In this document: one piece after another, positions 52,927-61,744 of the stretch | Numbering within the stretch: position 1 is the stretch's first letter | Layout of the letters: every line of letters starts with the position of its first letter | NCBI RefSeq assembly: GCF_000712975.1 | Contig: NZ_JHQL01000006.1 | Span: 124,001 to 188,000 of the forward strand | DNA: 64,000 bases | Origin: Vreelandella neptunia | GTDB lineage: Bacteria > Pseudomonadota > Gammaproteobacteria > Pseudomonadales > Halomonadaceae | Direction: 5' to 3' | Position numbers and translations under genes: made by a program | The notes under the pieces: model-generated | Told to the model about the DNA's origin: nothing | What the model saw: the letters and a program-made list of their open reading frames with translations, nothing else | Databases searched by the model: none

Positions 52927-54635
52927 TGAACTACCCTTCCGAAGAGCAGACACAGGTTATAGATGCCTCAGTAGAGCCCTTGTCAGTAATTGCCTGTGCT
53001 GGCAGCGGCAAGACATTCACTGCCGTGCGACGTCTGGCCAATATTCGTCAAAAACTTGGTAATCATCGTGGTCGTGTGGCACTCCTGTCCTTCTCCAATG
53101 TCGCTGTAGATACTTTCCAAAAGGAATATCAAGATCTGGGGCTCAGCAGCAACGTCAACAACCGCGTGGACATAGATACGCTGGATACTTTCATCACCAT
53201 AAACGTGTTGCGCCCTCATGCCTATCGGACGATGGGCGCGCAACAGACGGCTTTCCTTGTGACCGGTGGAGAAGCATTTCTGAAAGGATTCACCTTTCAA
53301 ACGGATCCTTACCCGCGCGCTATCAATGAAATGCAGGTCGGTATTGACGCTGGAGGTGTCTACTTCTGCTACTCGGATATTAAAAGTGAAATGCACAGGC
53401 TCAATACTGCCCAAGCTGCAGACGTGGTGCATCGCCTTGGGCGGATCGGTGCCTACACACACAACCTCGGGCGTTACTGGTGCTATCGCACGTTAGCAGA
53501 TCAACCTGGGATTCTGCGTGCTCTGGTTCGCCGTTATCCGCATATCCTGATTGACGAGGCTCAGGATATCGGAACGGTTCATCAGGTCATCATCGAGCAG
53601 CTAGTGAGTGCTGGTTGTCAGGTCTCACTGATAGGTGATCCAAATCAGGGTATTTATGAATTTGCCAGTGCTGATGGGGCGTTCTTGTCAAAGTACTGGC
53701 AACGTGACGGCGTAAATAGCCTCGAATTGAAGAGAAACTTCCGGTCCGTGCCACCAATCCTTGATCTGGCCAACCATCTGGCCGGACGAACCGATGCCGC
53801 AGATAGGGAAGCGCCTGATACAGTCCATGGTCCCTTCTTTGTAGCTTACGGTAAGAATGACAGAGAGCAACTCATTGTTTCGTTTCAGAGAGCAGTGGAG
53901 GCCGCTGGCCTTAGGCTGGAGCGTTCGGCGGTACTCTGCCGCGGACGCAAACAGGCAGATAAACTGGCTGGCAACAAAGGGGCCCCAGGCTGGGGCATCG
54001 TCAAACGGTTTACACAGGCTGCAATTCTGCGCGAGCGTTTTAAAGACTATCAAGGTGCATTCAAGCTGGTGGCTATCGGTATCGTCAACCTGCTCGTTGA
54101 TGCTCCAAATGGGATGTTGGCTAAGCTCACATCCCAACGTGAGGATCAGGCGTTACGTCGGCTCATCTGGGCTTTTACTCGTAATCCTGATTCGGGACTG
54201 CCCGGTGTATCGCTCACAGGAAAAGCGCAGTGGCACCCCCTATTACTTAATAGAGTCAAAACTTTGCTGGCTCAAATTAATAAAGATTGTGGTCTGACGA
54301 GCGTTAATAAGCTTGGTAGCAAGCTCACTACAAGAGATTTGCCTGATGGACCGTTACTATCTGCCGCTGACCTGAATGGGAATAATGACCGACCCCGCAT
54401 TCGCGTTGACACAGTTCATCAGGCGAAGGGAGAAAGTCTGGATGCAGTGTTGTATTTGACAAATAAGGAACATGCCGAAGGCTTAATGAACGGCGTGGAT
54501 ACAGAGATTGGGCGTATTGGCTATGTTGCGGTAACCCGTGCCCGGAACCTGTTTTGGCTTGGTGTGCCAGCCAGTGCGTTAGTTGATTTACGGCCAGGAT
54601 TACTCGATCTTGGCTTTCAGGAAACTGAGGCATAA
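52926..54635 (+). CDS. gajB: Gabija helicase GajB (UvrD/Rep-like)
   Basis: Superfamily 1A helicase, 569 residues. Walker A ACAGSGKT (24-31 region), Walker B ILIDEAQD (207-214), LIGDPNQGIYEF (motif III), LKRNFRS (motif IV), VDTVHQAKGESLDAVLY (motif V) and GYVAVTRARN (motif VI) are all present. In Gabija, GajB binds GajA to form the complete defence complex. The start codon is a GTG overlapping the gajA stop, so production is coupled. Slightly longer than the Bacillus reference protein (494), with extra residues in the middle part. Confidence 0.9.
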   Translation: MNYPSEEQTQVIDASVEPLSVIACAGSGKTFTAVRRLANIRQKLGNHRGRVALLSFSNVAVDTFQKEYQDLGLSSNVNNRVDIDTLDTFITINVLRPHAYRTMGAQQTAFLVTGGEAFLKGFTFQTDPYPRAINEMQVGIDAGGVYFCYSDIKSEMHRLNTAQAADVVHRLGRIGAYTHNLGRYWCYRTLADQPGILRALVRRYPHILIDEAQDIGTVHQVIIEQLVSAGCQVSLIGDPNQGIYEFASADGAFLSKYWQRDGVNSLELKRNFRSVPPILDLANHLAGRTDAADREAPDTVHGPFFVAYGKNDREQLIVSFQRAVEAAGLRLERSAVLCRGRKQADKLAGNKGAPGWGIVKRFTQAAILRERFKDYQGAFKLVAIGIVNLLVDAPNGMLAKLTSQREDQALRRLIWAFTRNPDSGLPGVSLTGKAQWHPLLLNRVKTLLAQINKDCGLTSVNKLGSKLTTRDLPDGPLLSAADLNGNNDRPRIRVDTVHQAKGESLDAVLYLTNKEHAEGLMNGVDTEIGRIGYVAVTRARNLFWLGVPASALVDLRPGLLDLGFQETEA

Positions 54636-54835
54636 GGACATCTACGTTCGACCTATCTCATCAGCTTGACTGTGCCCTGTGATTGGCCCGAAGGTCACTT
54701 CCTTTCAAGGAATTTCCCCAAGTTTTGTGCCAACTATAAGCTCCCTCATGTGCTCTTAAATGACACTACCTCCACGAACGCAACCCAGAAAAAACCCTTC
54801 CGAATGATGATTTTAGAGCATTAAACGTAATTTTA

Positions 54836-54852
54836 GGACATATAATATGTCC
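54836..54852. repeat. Perfect palindrome beside the tRNA scar
   Basis: GGACATATAATATGTCC: 8-bp arms around a single central A. It lies 22 bases before the tRNA 3' fragment, exactly where an integrase arm or excision site would be expected, or it could be an operator. No copy was seen at the left end of the island. Confidence 0.7.
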
Positions 54853-54874
54853 CTATTTCATCAGTCTCATAACC

Positions 54875-54905
54875 GTCATCGGTTCAAATCCGGTCCCCGC
54901 TACCA
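54875..54905 (+). other. tRNA 3' fragment, probable attachment-site scar
   Basis: The 31 bases contain a T-arm (ATCGG-TTCAAAT-CCGGT, fully paired), the 3' acceptor strand CCCCGCT and a terminal ACCA. The 5' half of a tRNA (AGCGGGG expected) is absent in the preceding 80 bases. The preceding CTCATAACC resembles a Met-type (CAT) anticodon loop, but the spacing to the T-arm is too short for a functional tRNA. This is what integration into the 3' end of a tRNA gene leaves at the far side of an element. A strong terminator follows. Confidence 0.85.
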
Positions 54906-54916
54906 ATATTTTGAAA

Positions 54917-54949
54917 GGCAGATCAGTTACTTACTGATCTGCCTTTTTT
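54917..54949 (+). terminator. Rho-independent terminator after the tRNA fragment
   Basis: Perfect 11-bp stem GGCAGATCAGT/ACTGATCTGCC with loop TACTT and a T6 run, 11 bases after the CCA end. It is in the position of a normal tRNA-gene terminator and probably belonged to the original tRNA. Confidence 0.93.
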
Positions 54950-55053
54950 GTGTTTGTTTGTTGGCTAATTCCCCGCGACACATTTGTGACGTGCATGTAA
55001 CACATTAGCTTTCTCTATTTTATCAACAATTTCTTCTAACGACCGTCAGGCGA

Positions 55054-55087
55054 TTTATTCCCCACCCCATTTTATTCCCCACCCCAT
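55054..55087. repeat. Two tandem 17-base repeats
   Basis: TTTATTCCCCACCCCAT occurs twice head to tail without mismatch. No function is evident. Confidence 0.9.
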
Positions 55088-55141
55088 TCATTTTTCTTTT
55101 TTGCCCTACAGCTGCGCCGATGGCGTGCCTGTTGATCACTA

Positions 55142-55185
55142 AACTATGCACCAGCCTCAAAATAACTATGCACCAGCCTCAGAAT
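55142..55185. repeat. Two tandem 22-base repeats
   Basis: A 22-base unit beginning AACTATGCACCAGCC occurs twice in direct tandem with one mismatch (A to G near the end of the unit). With the 17-base pair 55 bases earlier this gives two independent short duplications in the 727-base gene-free stretch 54636-55361. Confidence 0.9.
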
Positions 55186-55361
55186 AATTGGCTATTTTAA
55201 TAATAGAAGCTGTGGGATTAATCCAGCCGACGTCTTTCACTGAACCGTCGTCCGCAGCAAAGCGCTGAGCCTTTCATTCCTCAAGCGTCTTGTGGCTGTT
55301 AAAGATAACGCTCTCTTCTAGCCATAAACACACTCCATCATCAAAAGAGATAAATAGTGCT

Positions 55362-55754
55362 ATGCAATGTCCAGACATCCGTCGCCCCCTACTCATCGCG
55401 ACACTACTACTAGTGAGCACTGTCGCAGTCAGTAACGAAAAATCGCACTCGTATGAGGTGTGTATGCAGCAAGCCATTAGCACGCTCGATATGGTCACCT
55501 GCATATCGAACGAATATGAGCATCAAGATCAGAGGCTCAATGATAACTACCAGCAGCTTCGTCGCCAGTTGGGCAGTGAACGGCGCGACCAGTTGCTCAC
55601 CGCCCAACGGGCATGGATTACATACAAAGAAGCTAATTGTGGTTTCTATGCCGACCCAGAAGGAGGAACAATGGCACGCATCAGCGCCAATTCATGCTTG
55701 CTCAACGAAACCACCCAACGAGCGGATGAACTGGAAAATTTGATGCGCCCCTAA
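55362..55754 (+). CDS. LprI/DUF1311-like secreted protein
   Basis: 130 residues from the ATG at 55362, with a signal peptide (LLIATLLLVSTVAVSNEK). The mature part shows the LprI pattern: CMQQAISTLDMVTCISNEYE, QDQRLNDNYQQL and LLTAQRAWITYKEANCGFYA, with four conserved cysteines that would form disulfides. Members of this family include lysozyme inhibitors of the envelope. The ATG at 55362 is preferred over a longer frame because the signal peptide then starts correctly. Confidence 0.83.
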   Translation: MQCPDIRRPLLIATLLLVSTVAVSNEKSHSYEVCMQQAISTLDMVTCISNEYEHQDQRLNDNYQQLRRQLGSERRDQLLTAQRAWITYKEANCGFYADPEGGTMARISANSCLLNETTQRADELENLMRP

Positions 55755-56149
55755 CAAGCCAGACTTACCTAGGCCTCTTCTTCAAATCTTAAGTAATTCA
55801 TTAAACGTACTTTTTCTATGCCACACCTAACAATGTGAGGGCATAAAGATCGTTCTAGTGGTTACCAATAACTTTATACAAACCAATCACACTTTTTCAT
55901 CGCTTTATCTCATAGGCATAGAGCCGAGTTTCACCACCAAATGATTGCCAGGAGCTACACTGGGGTCAGGGGCAGTCACTATTTTGGGGAAACCATGAAA
56001 CCAACCTCTGAAATACTGTTATTTCCCGATGGAAGCAGGTTAATTTAGACGAAGCAATAAATTACCATAGACGGTTTCAGACGACCCCTTACCAGCAAAA
56101 CGCGGGGCGAATTCTGAAGAAATCGCTTTCTATAAAGGGAGTCCGAGCC
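55755..56149. other. Intergenic region before the diguanylate cyclase
   Basis: 395 bases with no clear gene. A very short frame (MKPTSEILLFPDGSRLI, from 55995) ends at once and may be a remnant. Its surroundings (CTGGGGTCAGGGGCAGTCAC) resemble ends of repeat-associated elements only loosely. AAGGGAG near 56136 serves the downstream gene. Confidence 0.45.
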
Positions 56150-57340
56150 TTGGCATCAAGACCGACGCCAGATCAAGTACATTGGCTGACTGGCCAGTTT
56201 TGCGAAGATAGCAAAGAAGTAACTTACCGAAGATCCATCACCTCAAGGGTACAGTTTGAAGCCTGCCTTTCATTAATTGTTGCAGCCTGTATCTTTGGTA
56301 TGTTTTCTATCTCTGACTACAGCCTGCTTGGCTTAACCAAAGAATATTATCTGTTGGTCGCCATGCGGTGTGTGGTGGTGGTTTTATGCCTGTCGCTGGC
56401 TTTAATCATTTATCGTTGGGGAGGTTATGCAGACAGCGCTTGGTTACACGCTTTACCACTATGGGTATTGGCAACAGGCATTATTTTAATCGTTCCCTTA
56501 CGTCCCGATAGCCTGTCTACTCAGACAACAGCGGTGGTAGTAGCTACCATGGCTTTCTATCTCTTAATTCCCAATTTGCTGAAAGTAGTAACACTTGCAA
56601 GCCTCTATTTAAGTGCAGGCTTTATCGTCTCTGCGGTGTTATTTGCAGACATCACACCCATGACGACGCTTCGTATCGCACTTTTGCTGATTATGGCCAA
56701 TGCGGTGGGCTTCTTTGCTCTACTGCGCTTAGAGAGCCTCCAGCGCAAGCAGTTTTCGCTACTTCACGAAGAGCGCCATCAAAACTGCAAGTTGCTCAAG
56801 GAAATAGCCCACCGAAAATCCCTGGAAACCCAGTTGCGCACACTCGCTGAGCGCGATGCTTTAACGGGACTCAATAATAGAGGCCATTTTATTAAGCTAG
56901 CTACCGCGTTGTTACACCGCTCGCAACATGAAAACATGCCGTTCAGTCTCTTCATGATCGACGTCGATCATTTCAAAAAGATCAACGATACCTGGGGCCA
57001 CAGCCATGGCGATTGGGTACTGACTAAAATTGCAGAAGTGTGCTCGCAGTCTCTTCGCCCTATGGATGTGATCGGGCGCTTCGGGGGTGAAGAATTTGTG
57101 ATGGCCTTACCCAACACAGGACCTGAGGATGCTCAAATGGTGGCGGAGCAATTAAAAAAGCAGGTTGCCGAGCTACCGCTAAAGGAAGGTATGAGTGAAC
57201 TGTGCTTGAGCATCACCATTGGTATTGCAGTGGCGCATAATGAAAAGACCACACTTGAGTCGCTGATCAAACAGGCAGATCAAATGCTTTACGTCGGCAA
57301 GCGAGATGGCAGAAACAAAGTGGTCATGTTTCAAATCTAA
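56150..57340 (+). CDS. Membrane diguanylate cyclase (GGDEF)
   Basis: 396 residues from a TTG start preceded by AAGGGAG. Residues about 35-200 contain five to six membrane segments, then a short linker (FSLLHEERHQNCKLLKEIAH) and a GGDEF domain: RDALTGLNNRGHF, FMIDVDHFKKINDTWGHSHG and active site GGEEF. An inhibitory I-site RxxD (RPMD) stands five residues before GGEEF, so product feedback is likely. Makes cyclic-di-GMP at the inner membrane in response to an unknown signal. No ATG is available in frame before the membrane region. Confidence 0.88.
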   Translation: MASRPTPDQVHWLTGQFCEDSKEVTYRRSITSRVQFEACLSLIVAACIFGMFSISDYSLLGLTKEYYLLVAMRCVVVVLCLSLALIIYRWGGYADSAWLHALPLWVLATGIILIVPLRPDSLSTQTTAVVVATMAFYLLIPNLLKVVTLASLYLSAGFIVSAVLFADITPMTTLRIALLLIMANAVGFFALLRLESLQRKQFSLLHEERHQNCKLLKEIAHRKSLETQLRTLAERDALTGLNNRGHFIKLATALLHRSQHENMPFSLFMIDVDHFKKINDTWGHSHGDWVLTKIAEVCSQSLRPMDVIGRFGGEEFVMALPNTGPEDAQMVAEQLKKQVAELPLKEGMSELCLSITIGIAVAHNEKTTLESLIKQADQMLYVGKRDGRNKVVMFQI

Positions 57341-57389
57341 GAGTAAAGCGCTACACAGAAAAAACATTAGTAAACAAGCTTCAAGAACA

Positions 57390-59090
57390 CTAATCTAAAA
57401 AGCGGGTTAGCGGGCGCGTTAATGTATTGGTAAATACATCCACAGGAGTGGGACGGCCGAATAGAAAACCCTGATAAACATGACACCCCAAGTTGGCTAG
57501 CACTAAGCGCTGATCTTCTGTTTCTACACCTTCTGCAATTACTCCCAACCCTAGGCTTTCTGCCAATGTAATTATCGTCCCAGCAATTGGTCTCGCCTGC
57601 CTATTAAGGGTTAAATCCCTGACAAAAGCGATATCGATTTTCAGCGTATCCAGCGGTAGAAGTTTTAAATAAGAGAGTGATGAGTATCCCGTGCCAAAGT
57701 CATCTAATGCAAAGCTGACACCCATGCGCTGTAGCTGCTGCATTTTATTGATCGTCCCCTCTGGGTCAATCAGCAGGAGCGACTCGGTCAACTCCAGCGT
57801 TAACCGCGCTGGTGGCGCATCATATTGCTCGATGATAGATAACACCTGGTCAGTAAAGTCAGGCTGCTGGAATTGGCGCGCGCTAACATTCAATGAAAGC
57901 TTCAAGTGCTGTAATTGCGCGTCTTGATGCCATTTGCCTAGCAAGCGGCAGCCCTCTTTCAGCACCCACTCTCCTAGGGGCAAGATCAGTCCGGTCTCCT
58001 CGGCCAACGCGATAAAATGACCGGGTGACACCAACCCCCGCTGAGGGTGTTGCCACCGCAGCAAGGCCTCGGCCCCAATGACGTCGTGCTGACCGTTCAC
58101 TTGCGGCTGTAGATGCAGACATAACTCATCATTCTCGATTGCAAAACGTAACTCACGCTCCATCATCAGACGCTCTTCAAGTTCTCGCTCCTGCTCCGCA
58201 CGAAAGAACTGCGGCTGACCGTCACGAAGACGTTTCGCTACCAGGAGAGCAAGATCTGCTCGCTTAAACAGGGGGGCGCTGCCCTCACGCTTAACGGGGT
58301 TAAAAATCAGTACACCTACATTAAGCTTACAAGGGTAGGTATGCCCCTGTAGGTCATAGTCGGCGGTCAACGAGGCCAGCACCTTATCTATTAGAGAGCA
58401 GACTTCACTCTGGGCGATAGCGCCATCGTTGGTTGAACATGCCCCCAATAAAGCAAACTCGTTACCATCTAACCGCGCGGCGTATAGCCCCTTCTCTGCC
58501 CACTGCTGAAGTCGCTTGCTCAATTGACGCAGTAACTCATCACCAATATCTTGGCCTAAACTGTCATTCAGCAGTTTAAAGCGGTCAATATCCAGCAGCG
58601 CTAAAAATGCTTGTTGATGAACGGCTTTTTCAGCAGCACCAAGCTCTTCAATCCGCGCCTGCAAAGCTCGCCTGTTGGGCAGTTCTGTCAGCATGTCATG
58701 GTAGGCAAGATAGCGTATACGCTGCTCTGCCTGTTGCTCTTCTGAGCGGTCGCTAAGAAGCGCCACATAATCACGCTCATTGCTATCAGCGTAGTTCACA
58801 CACGTAACGCTCAGCCAAGCGGGAAACCCTAGACCATTAGCCCGTATCGCCTTAATCATCCCACTCCATTCGCCATGCTTCTCAAGCGCTTGGCGAATCT
58901 CCACGTTCAGTGTTTGACTATCTTGAGCGTAGTTAAGATGCGCAATTGATGCTCCTACCAACTGATTAGTAGTACTACCTACCAACCGCTCGAAGGCTGC
59001 ATTACACAAGCGTACGCGTGCCCGGTTATCAAGCAAAACGACGCTATCTTGAAGGGCAGATATTACCTCTAGCAGCCGCGTTTGCGTCAT
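57390..59090 (-). CDS. PAS-GGDEF-EAL cyclic-di-GMP phosphodiesterase
   Basis: 566 residues: PAS domain (about 5-115), GGDEF-like domain (about 125-290) and EAL domain (about 305-560). The GGDEF site is degenerate (ARLDGNEFALLG), so no cyclase activity is expected. The EAL site is intact: EALLRW, ELTESLLLIDPE, DDFGTGYSSLSYLKLLPLDT and VIAEGVETEDQ, with YQGFLFGRP at the end. Probably a phosphodiesterase. It is 16 bases downstream of the MHYT gene, with which it should work. Confidence 0.9.
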   Translation of the reverse strand: MTQTRLLEVISALQDSVVLLDNRARVRLCNAAFERLVGSTTNQLVGASIAHLNYAQDSQTLNVEIRQALEKHGEWSGMIKAIRANGLGFPAWLSVTCVNYADSNERDYVALLSDRSEEQQAEQRIRYLAYHDMLTELPNRRALQARIEELGAAEKAVHQQAFLALLDIDRFKLLNDSLGQDIGDELLRQLSKRLQQWAEKGLYAARLDGNEFALLGACSTNDGAIAQSEVCSLIDKVLASLTADYDLQGHTYPCKLNVGVLIFNPVKREGSAPLFKRADLALLVAKRLRDGQPQFFRAEQERELEERLMMERELRFAIENDELCLHLQPQVNGQHDVIGAEALLRWQHPQRGLVSPGHFIALAEETGLILPLGEWVLKEGCRLLGKWHQDAQLQHLKLSLNVSARQFQQPDFTDQVLSIIEQYDAPPARLTLELTESLLLIDPEGTINKMQQLQRMGVSFALDDFGTGYSSLSYLKLLPLDTLKIDIAFVRDLTLNRQARPIAGTIITLAESLGLGVIAEGVETEDQRLVLANLGCHVYQGFLFGRPTPVDVFTNTLTRPLTRFLD

Positions 59091-59106
59091 ATATTCATGG
59101 CGCTGA

Positions 59107-59880
59107 CTAGCATGCAGACGGCGCTGAACCCCGGTTGAGGGTGAGTAGTGCGGTTAATACCGCCACGACACCGATAAGATAAATAAGCCACCGAGAGTGC
59201 GAGTGCATGGGCAACACTAAGACACGGCCATCCGGTACGTACCAAGCAGCTTGCATGGCTACGTAGTGCATTCCGCTCACTGCAATAGAGACACACAGCG
59301 CTGCAATGAAAGCGCAGCGCCTTGAACGCTGTATGCCCCACTCCTGCTGGCAAAGCCTGTATACATAGACGCTTGCCATACCCAACACAACCGCAACAAG
59401 TAGTGATATTAAGAAGAGATTCAAAGAGTAATACAGCTCGGCCGGCATGCGCATCGCAGCCATGCCGCTATAATGCATCGCCCCAATACCCATCCCTAAC
59501 CCCACCCCCGCCAACCATAAAGAATGATGGGAAGGTGCAGGACGAGAAAGCACCACCATAGCACTCAGGCTACCTAAAATAGCGGGTAGTATCGAAAGTA
59601 GAGTAGCTACTGGCGCATGAGTCACTGGAAAATCAAGCTGATAGGCGTGCATACCAATAAAGTGCATGCTCCAGACGCCTAACCCCATGGCACTGGCACC
59701 TGCAAACAGCCATACGCTACGCCAAAGTGAATGAGTCACCTTGCGTACCAGTTTGATGGTATCCAACCCCGCATAAGATGCCGCCAATGCGACTAACCAT
59801 GAAATAAAAACAAGCAGGATATCGTGCTTGCCCTGAATGGCATTGAGCGCTTGGGGATCAGACAAAACATTGAATAGCAT
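59107..59880 (-). CDS. MHYT-domain membrane sensor
   Basis: 257 residues with seven hydrophobic segments and three MHYT-type motifs (SMHFIGMHAY, AMHYSGMAAM, GMHYVAMQAA), proposed to bind a metal and sense gas or redox state. In many proteobacteria MHYT, PAS, GGDEF and EAL domains are one protein. Here the MHYT part stops and the rest starts 16 bases later in another frame, so the sensor and output are split. Confidence 0.88.
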   Translation of the reverse strand: MLFNVLSDPQALNAIQGKHDILLVFISWLVALAASYAGLDTIKLVRKVTHSLWRSVWLFAGASAMGLGVWSMHFIGMHAYQLDFPVTHAPVATLLSILPAILGSLSAMVVLSRPAPSHHSLWLAGVGLGMGIGAMHYSGMAAMRMPAELYYSLNLFLISLLVAVVLGMASVYVYRLCQQEWGIQRSRRCAFIAALCVSIAVSGMHYVAMQAAWYVPDGRVLVLPMHSHSRWLIYLIGVVAVLTALLTLNRGSAPSAC

Positions 59881-60293
59881 AAATAAGCTGACTGCCCGTT
59901 TATTTTTATAGTAATAATCAATATCAACGTTATTAATTCTGGTGATGCGTAATAAACAGCATTAACGTCGATCGCTGTACAAGCAAGCCGCTTTCGTCCC
60001 ACCTAAGCTGCCGTAGATATAAATGTCACTACCATGTATACGCAACTAAAACGCCTATTAACTGATCTTGCCCAGTTATAGGAGCACATTAACAACTTCA
60101 CGAATTGAAATAGCAAAATTTTTATGAAAAACCACTCTAAAGTATAATATTGTTAGCACTCTAAACAGGAGCAGTCGAATCAAGCGTCATGAAGGGCTGA
60201 CAAGGAAGGGCGGAGACGTTGCGATGAGTAGCGGGTTAGCACACAGGAAAGCGGATTAGCACGCTGGGAAGGTGGAAGGCGGGCCAGGCGACC
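59881..60293. other. Intergenic region MHYT / moaA with imperfect repeat
   Basis: 413 bases upstream of the MHYT gene and downstream of moaA (both leftward). AT-rich in its middle part, with the MHYT promoter expected near 59900-60000. Two imperfect 20-base direct repeats stand at 60230-60249 and 60250-60269 (AGCGGGTTAGCAC... and AGCGGATTAGCAC..., four mismatches). No gene seen. Confidence 0.55.
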
Positions 60294-61283
60294 CTAGCCA
60301 CCGGTGGCATTCATAAATCTCACTATTTGAACGTCACCATCAGTCGTAAAGTGATGACGCTCAGGCTTCTTCGTCATCGCCGCCACAATGGTCGCTTTTA
60401 GGCGCTGGGTGTCGCCCGGATAGCGGCGCATGATGGCGTGCAAATCTACCGAGTGCTCATTACCTAAGCAAAGCAGCAGACGCCCTTCCGCTGTCACCCG
60501 CACCCGATTACAGGTGCCACAAAAATTATGGCTATGGGGAGAAATAAACCCAATGCGCGACGAACTACCCGGCATACGATAGTAACGAGAGGGCCCCAGG
60601 GTCGTTTCAGTGGTCGGTAGGAGCGGATAATGCTGTTCGATCGTCTCGCGTACTACATCACTGGAAAGATAGGTTTCGCCGCGATGATGCTCGCTAATTG
60701 CGCCCAGCGACATCTCCTCAATAAAGCTAATATCCACGTCTTCATCGCGTGCGAAATTGACGAGATCTAGAATTTCATCGTCATTGCGCCCCTTCAGCAA
60801 TACGGCATTGAGCTTGATGGATCTGAACCCTGCCTGGCGGGCTGCTCGGATACCGTCGATGACGTGGTTTAGATCTCCCGTCCGAGTTAACGCCTTAAAA
60901 CGCTCAGGTTTGAGTGAGTCGAGGCTGATATTGACCCGATCAAGCCCACCTTGGCGCAACGCTCCAGCATGTTTTACCAGCCCTGAACCGTTGGTGGTCA
61001 TGGCTAGCTCATGCAAGCCTTCAAGCTCGCCCAGCTTTTCGACTAGTGTGAGTATGCCCTTACGTACCAGTGGCTCCCCCCCGGTTAGGCGGATTTTCTC
61101 TACCCCCAGCTCGACAAACGCTTGAGAAAGGGTCGCTAACTCCTCCAGGGTGAGCAGTTTGGCACGGGGTAGAAAGGTCATCTCCTCCGCCATACAATAA
61201 ACGCAGCGAAAGTCACAGCGATCAGTCACCGATAGGCGAAGATAGCTTACCGTGCGGCCAAACCCATCGACTAACGTACTCAT
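60294..61283 (-). CDS. moaA: GTP 3',8-cyclase MoaA
   Basis: Radical SAM enzyme of the first molybdopterin step, converting GTP to (8S)-3',8-cyclo-GTP. 329 residues. The SAM cluster cysteines are C23/C27/C30 in [10 protein letters not shown]; the C-terminal cluster uses [20 protein letters not shown]; the protein ends in the conserved Gly-Gly tail (NATGG). Its start overlaps the stop of the upstream DGC gene (ATGA-like), so it closes the leftward block. Confidence 0.95.
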   Translation of the reverse strand: MSTLVDGFGRTVSYLRLSVTDRCDFRCVYCMAEEMTFLPRAKLLTLEELATLSQAFVELGVEKIRLTGGEPLVRKGILTLVEKLGELEGLHELAMTTNGSGLVKHAGALRQGGLDRVNISLDSLKPERFKALTRTGDLNHVIDGIRAARQAGFRSIKLNAVLLKGRNDDEILDLVNFARDEDVDISFIEEMSLGAISEHHRGETYLSSDVVRETIEQHYPLLPTTETTLGPSRYYRMPGSSSRIGFISPHSHNFCGTCNRVRVTAEGRLLLCLGNEHSVDLHAIMRRYPGDTQRLKATIVAAMTKKPERHHFTTDGDVQIVRFMNATGG

Positions 61284-61687
61284 TTTTTAGGCTCCTCTAC
61301 GTGGGCGTTGGCATTAACGGGGAACCGAGCAATCAGTGCTTGCACCTCTGCGGTGACGTCGTCGATTATTTGCTCGTCATAAAACTGGCCGCGTCGCTTG
61401 CGAAGGCCACTCTCGTAAAGCTTCACATGTTTGGTGGGCGACACCCCTGCATTCGCCAGACAATGGCTAGCGCAGTGCATCTGACAGCCATCAATCGCTA
61501 TGATCGGTCGTCCACTTTGGGCAGTTCGTACAAGACCGGGCACCCCGCCGCCAACGCCTGCAATGCAGGACATTTCCGCTTCCCCCGCATGATCAAGGCG
61601 CAGTGCAACACTATTGGCCAGTTGCGCAACATCAGAGCAGCCAGAGCAGGCATAGACCAAGGTGCGCGGTTTTTGACGTAACGACAT
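61280..61687 (-). CDS. DGC-domain putative zinc-binding protein
   Basis: 135 residues, ATG at 61687 with AGGAGAG 3-10 bases upstream. Cysteine motifs [19 protein letters not shown] and [19 protein letters not shown] give a likely metal site (DGC/putative zinc-binding family). Often found with moaA and nitrate reductase genes; precise role unknown. A metal-trafficking or cofactor-insertion help is plausible. Confidence 0.85.
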   Translation of the reverse strand: MSLRQKPRTLVYACSGCSDVAQLANSVALRLDHAGEAEMSCIAGVGGGVPGLVRTAQSGRPIIAIDGCQMHCASHCLANAGVSPTKHVKLYESGLRKRRGQFYDEQIIDDVTAEVQALIARFPVNANAHVEEPKK

Positions 61688-61744
61688 GCCCTCTCCTTGA
61701 ATAAGCAAGCAAACAACCTCAGCCGCCGCAGACGGTAGCAAAGC

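Noticed and set aside
54830-54905. Intact tRNA gene ending at 54905
   Set aside because: The 5' acceptor strand AGCGGGG and D-arm are absent, and the spacing between anticodon-like loop and T-arm is too short.
59087-59353. 88-codon minus-strand frame bridging the MHYT and PAS genes
   Set aside because: Out of frame with both genes and without hydrophobic or signalling motifs; a shadow of the MHYT gene.
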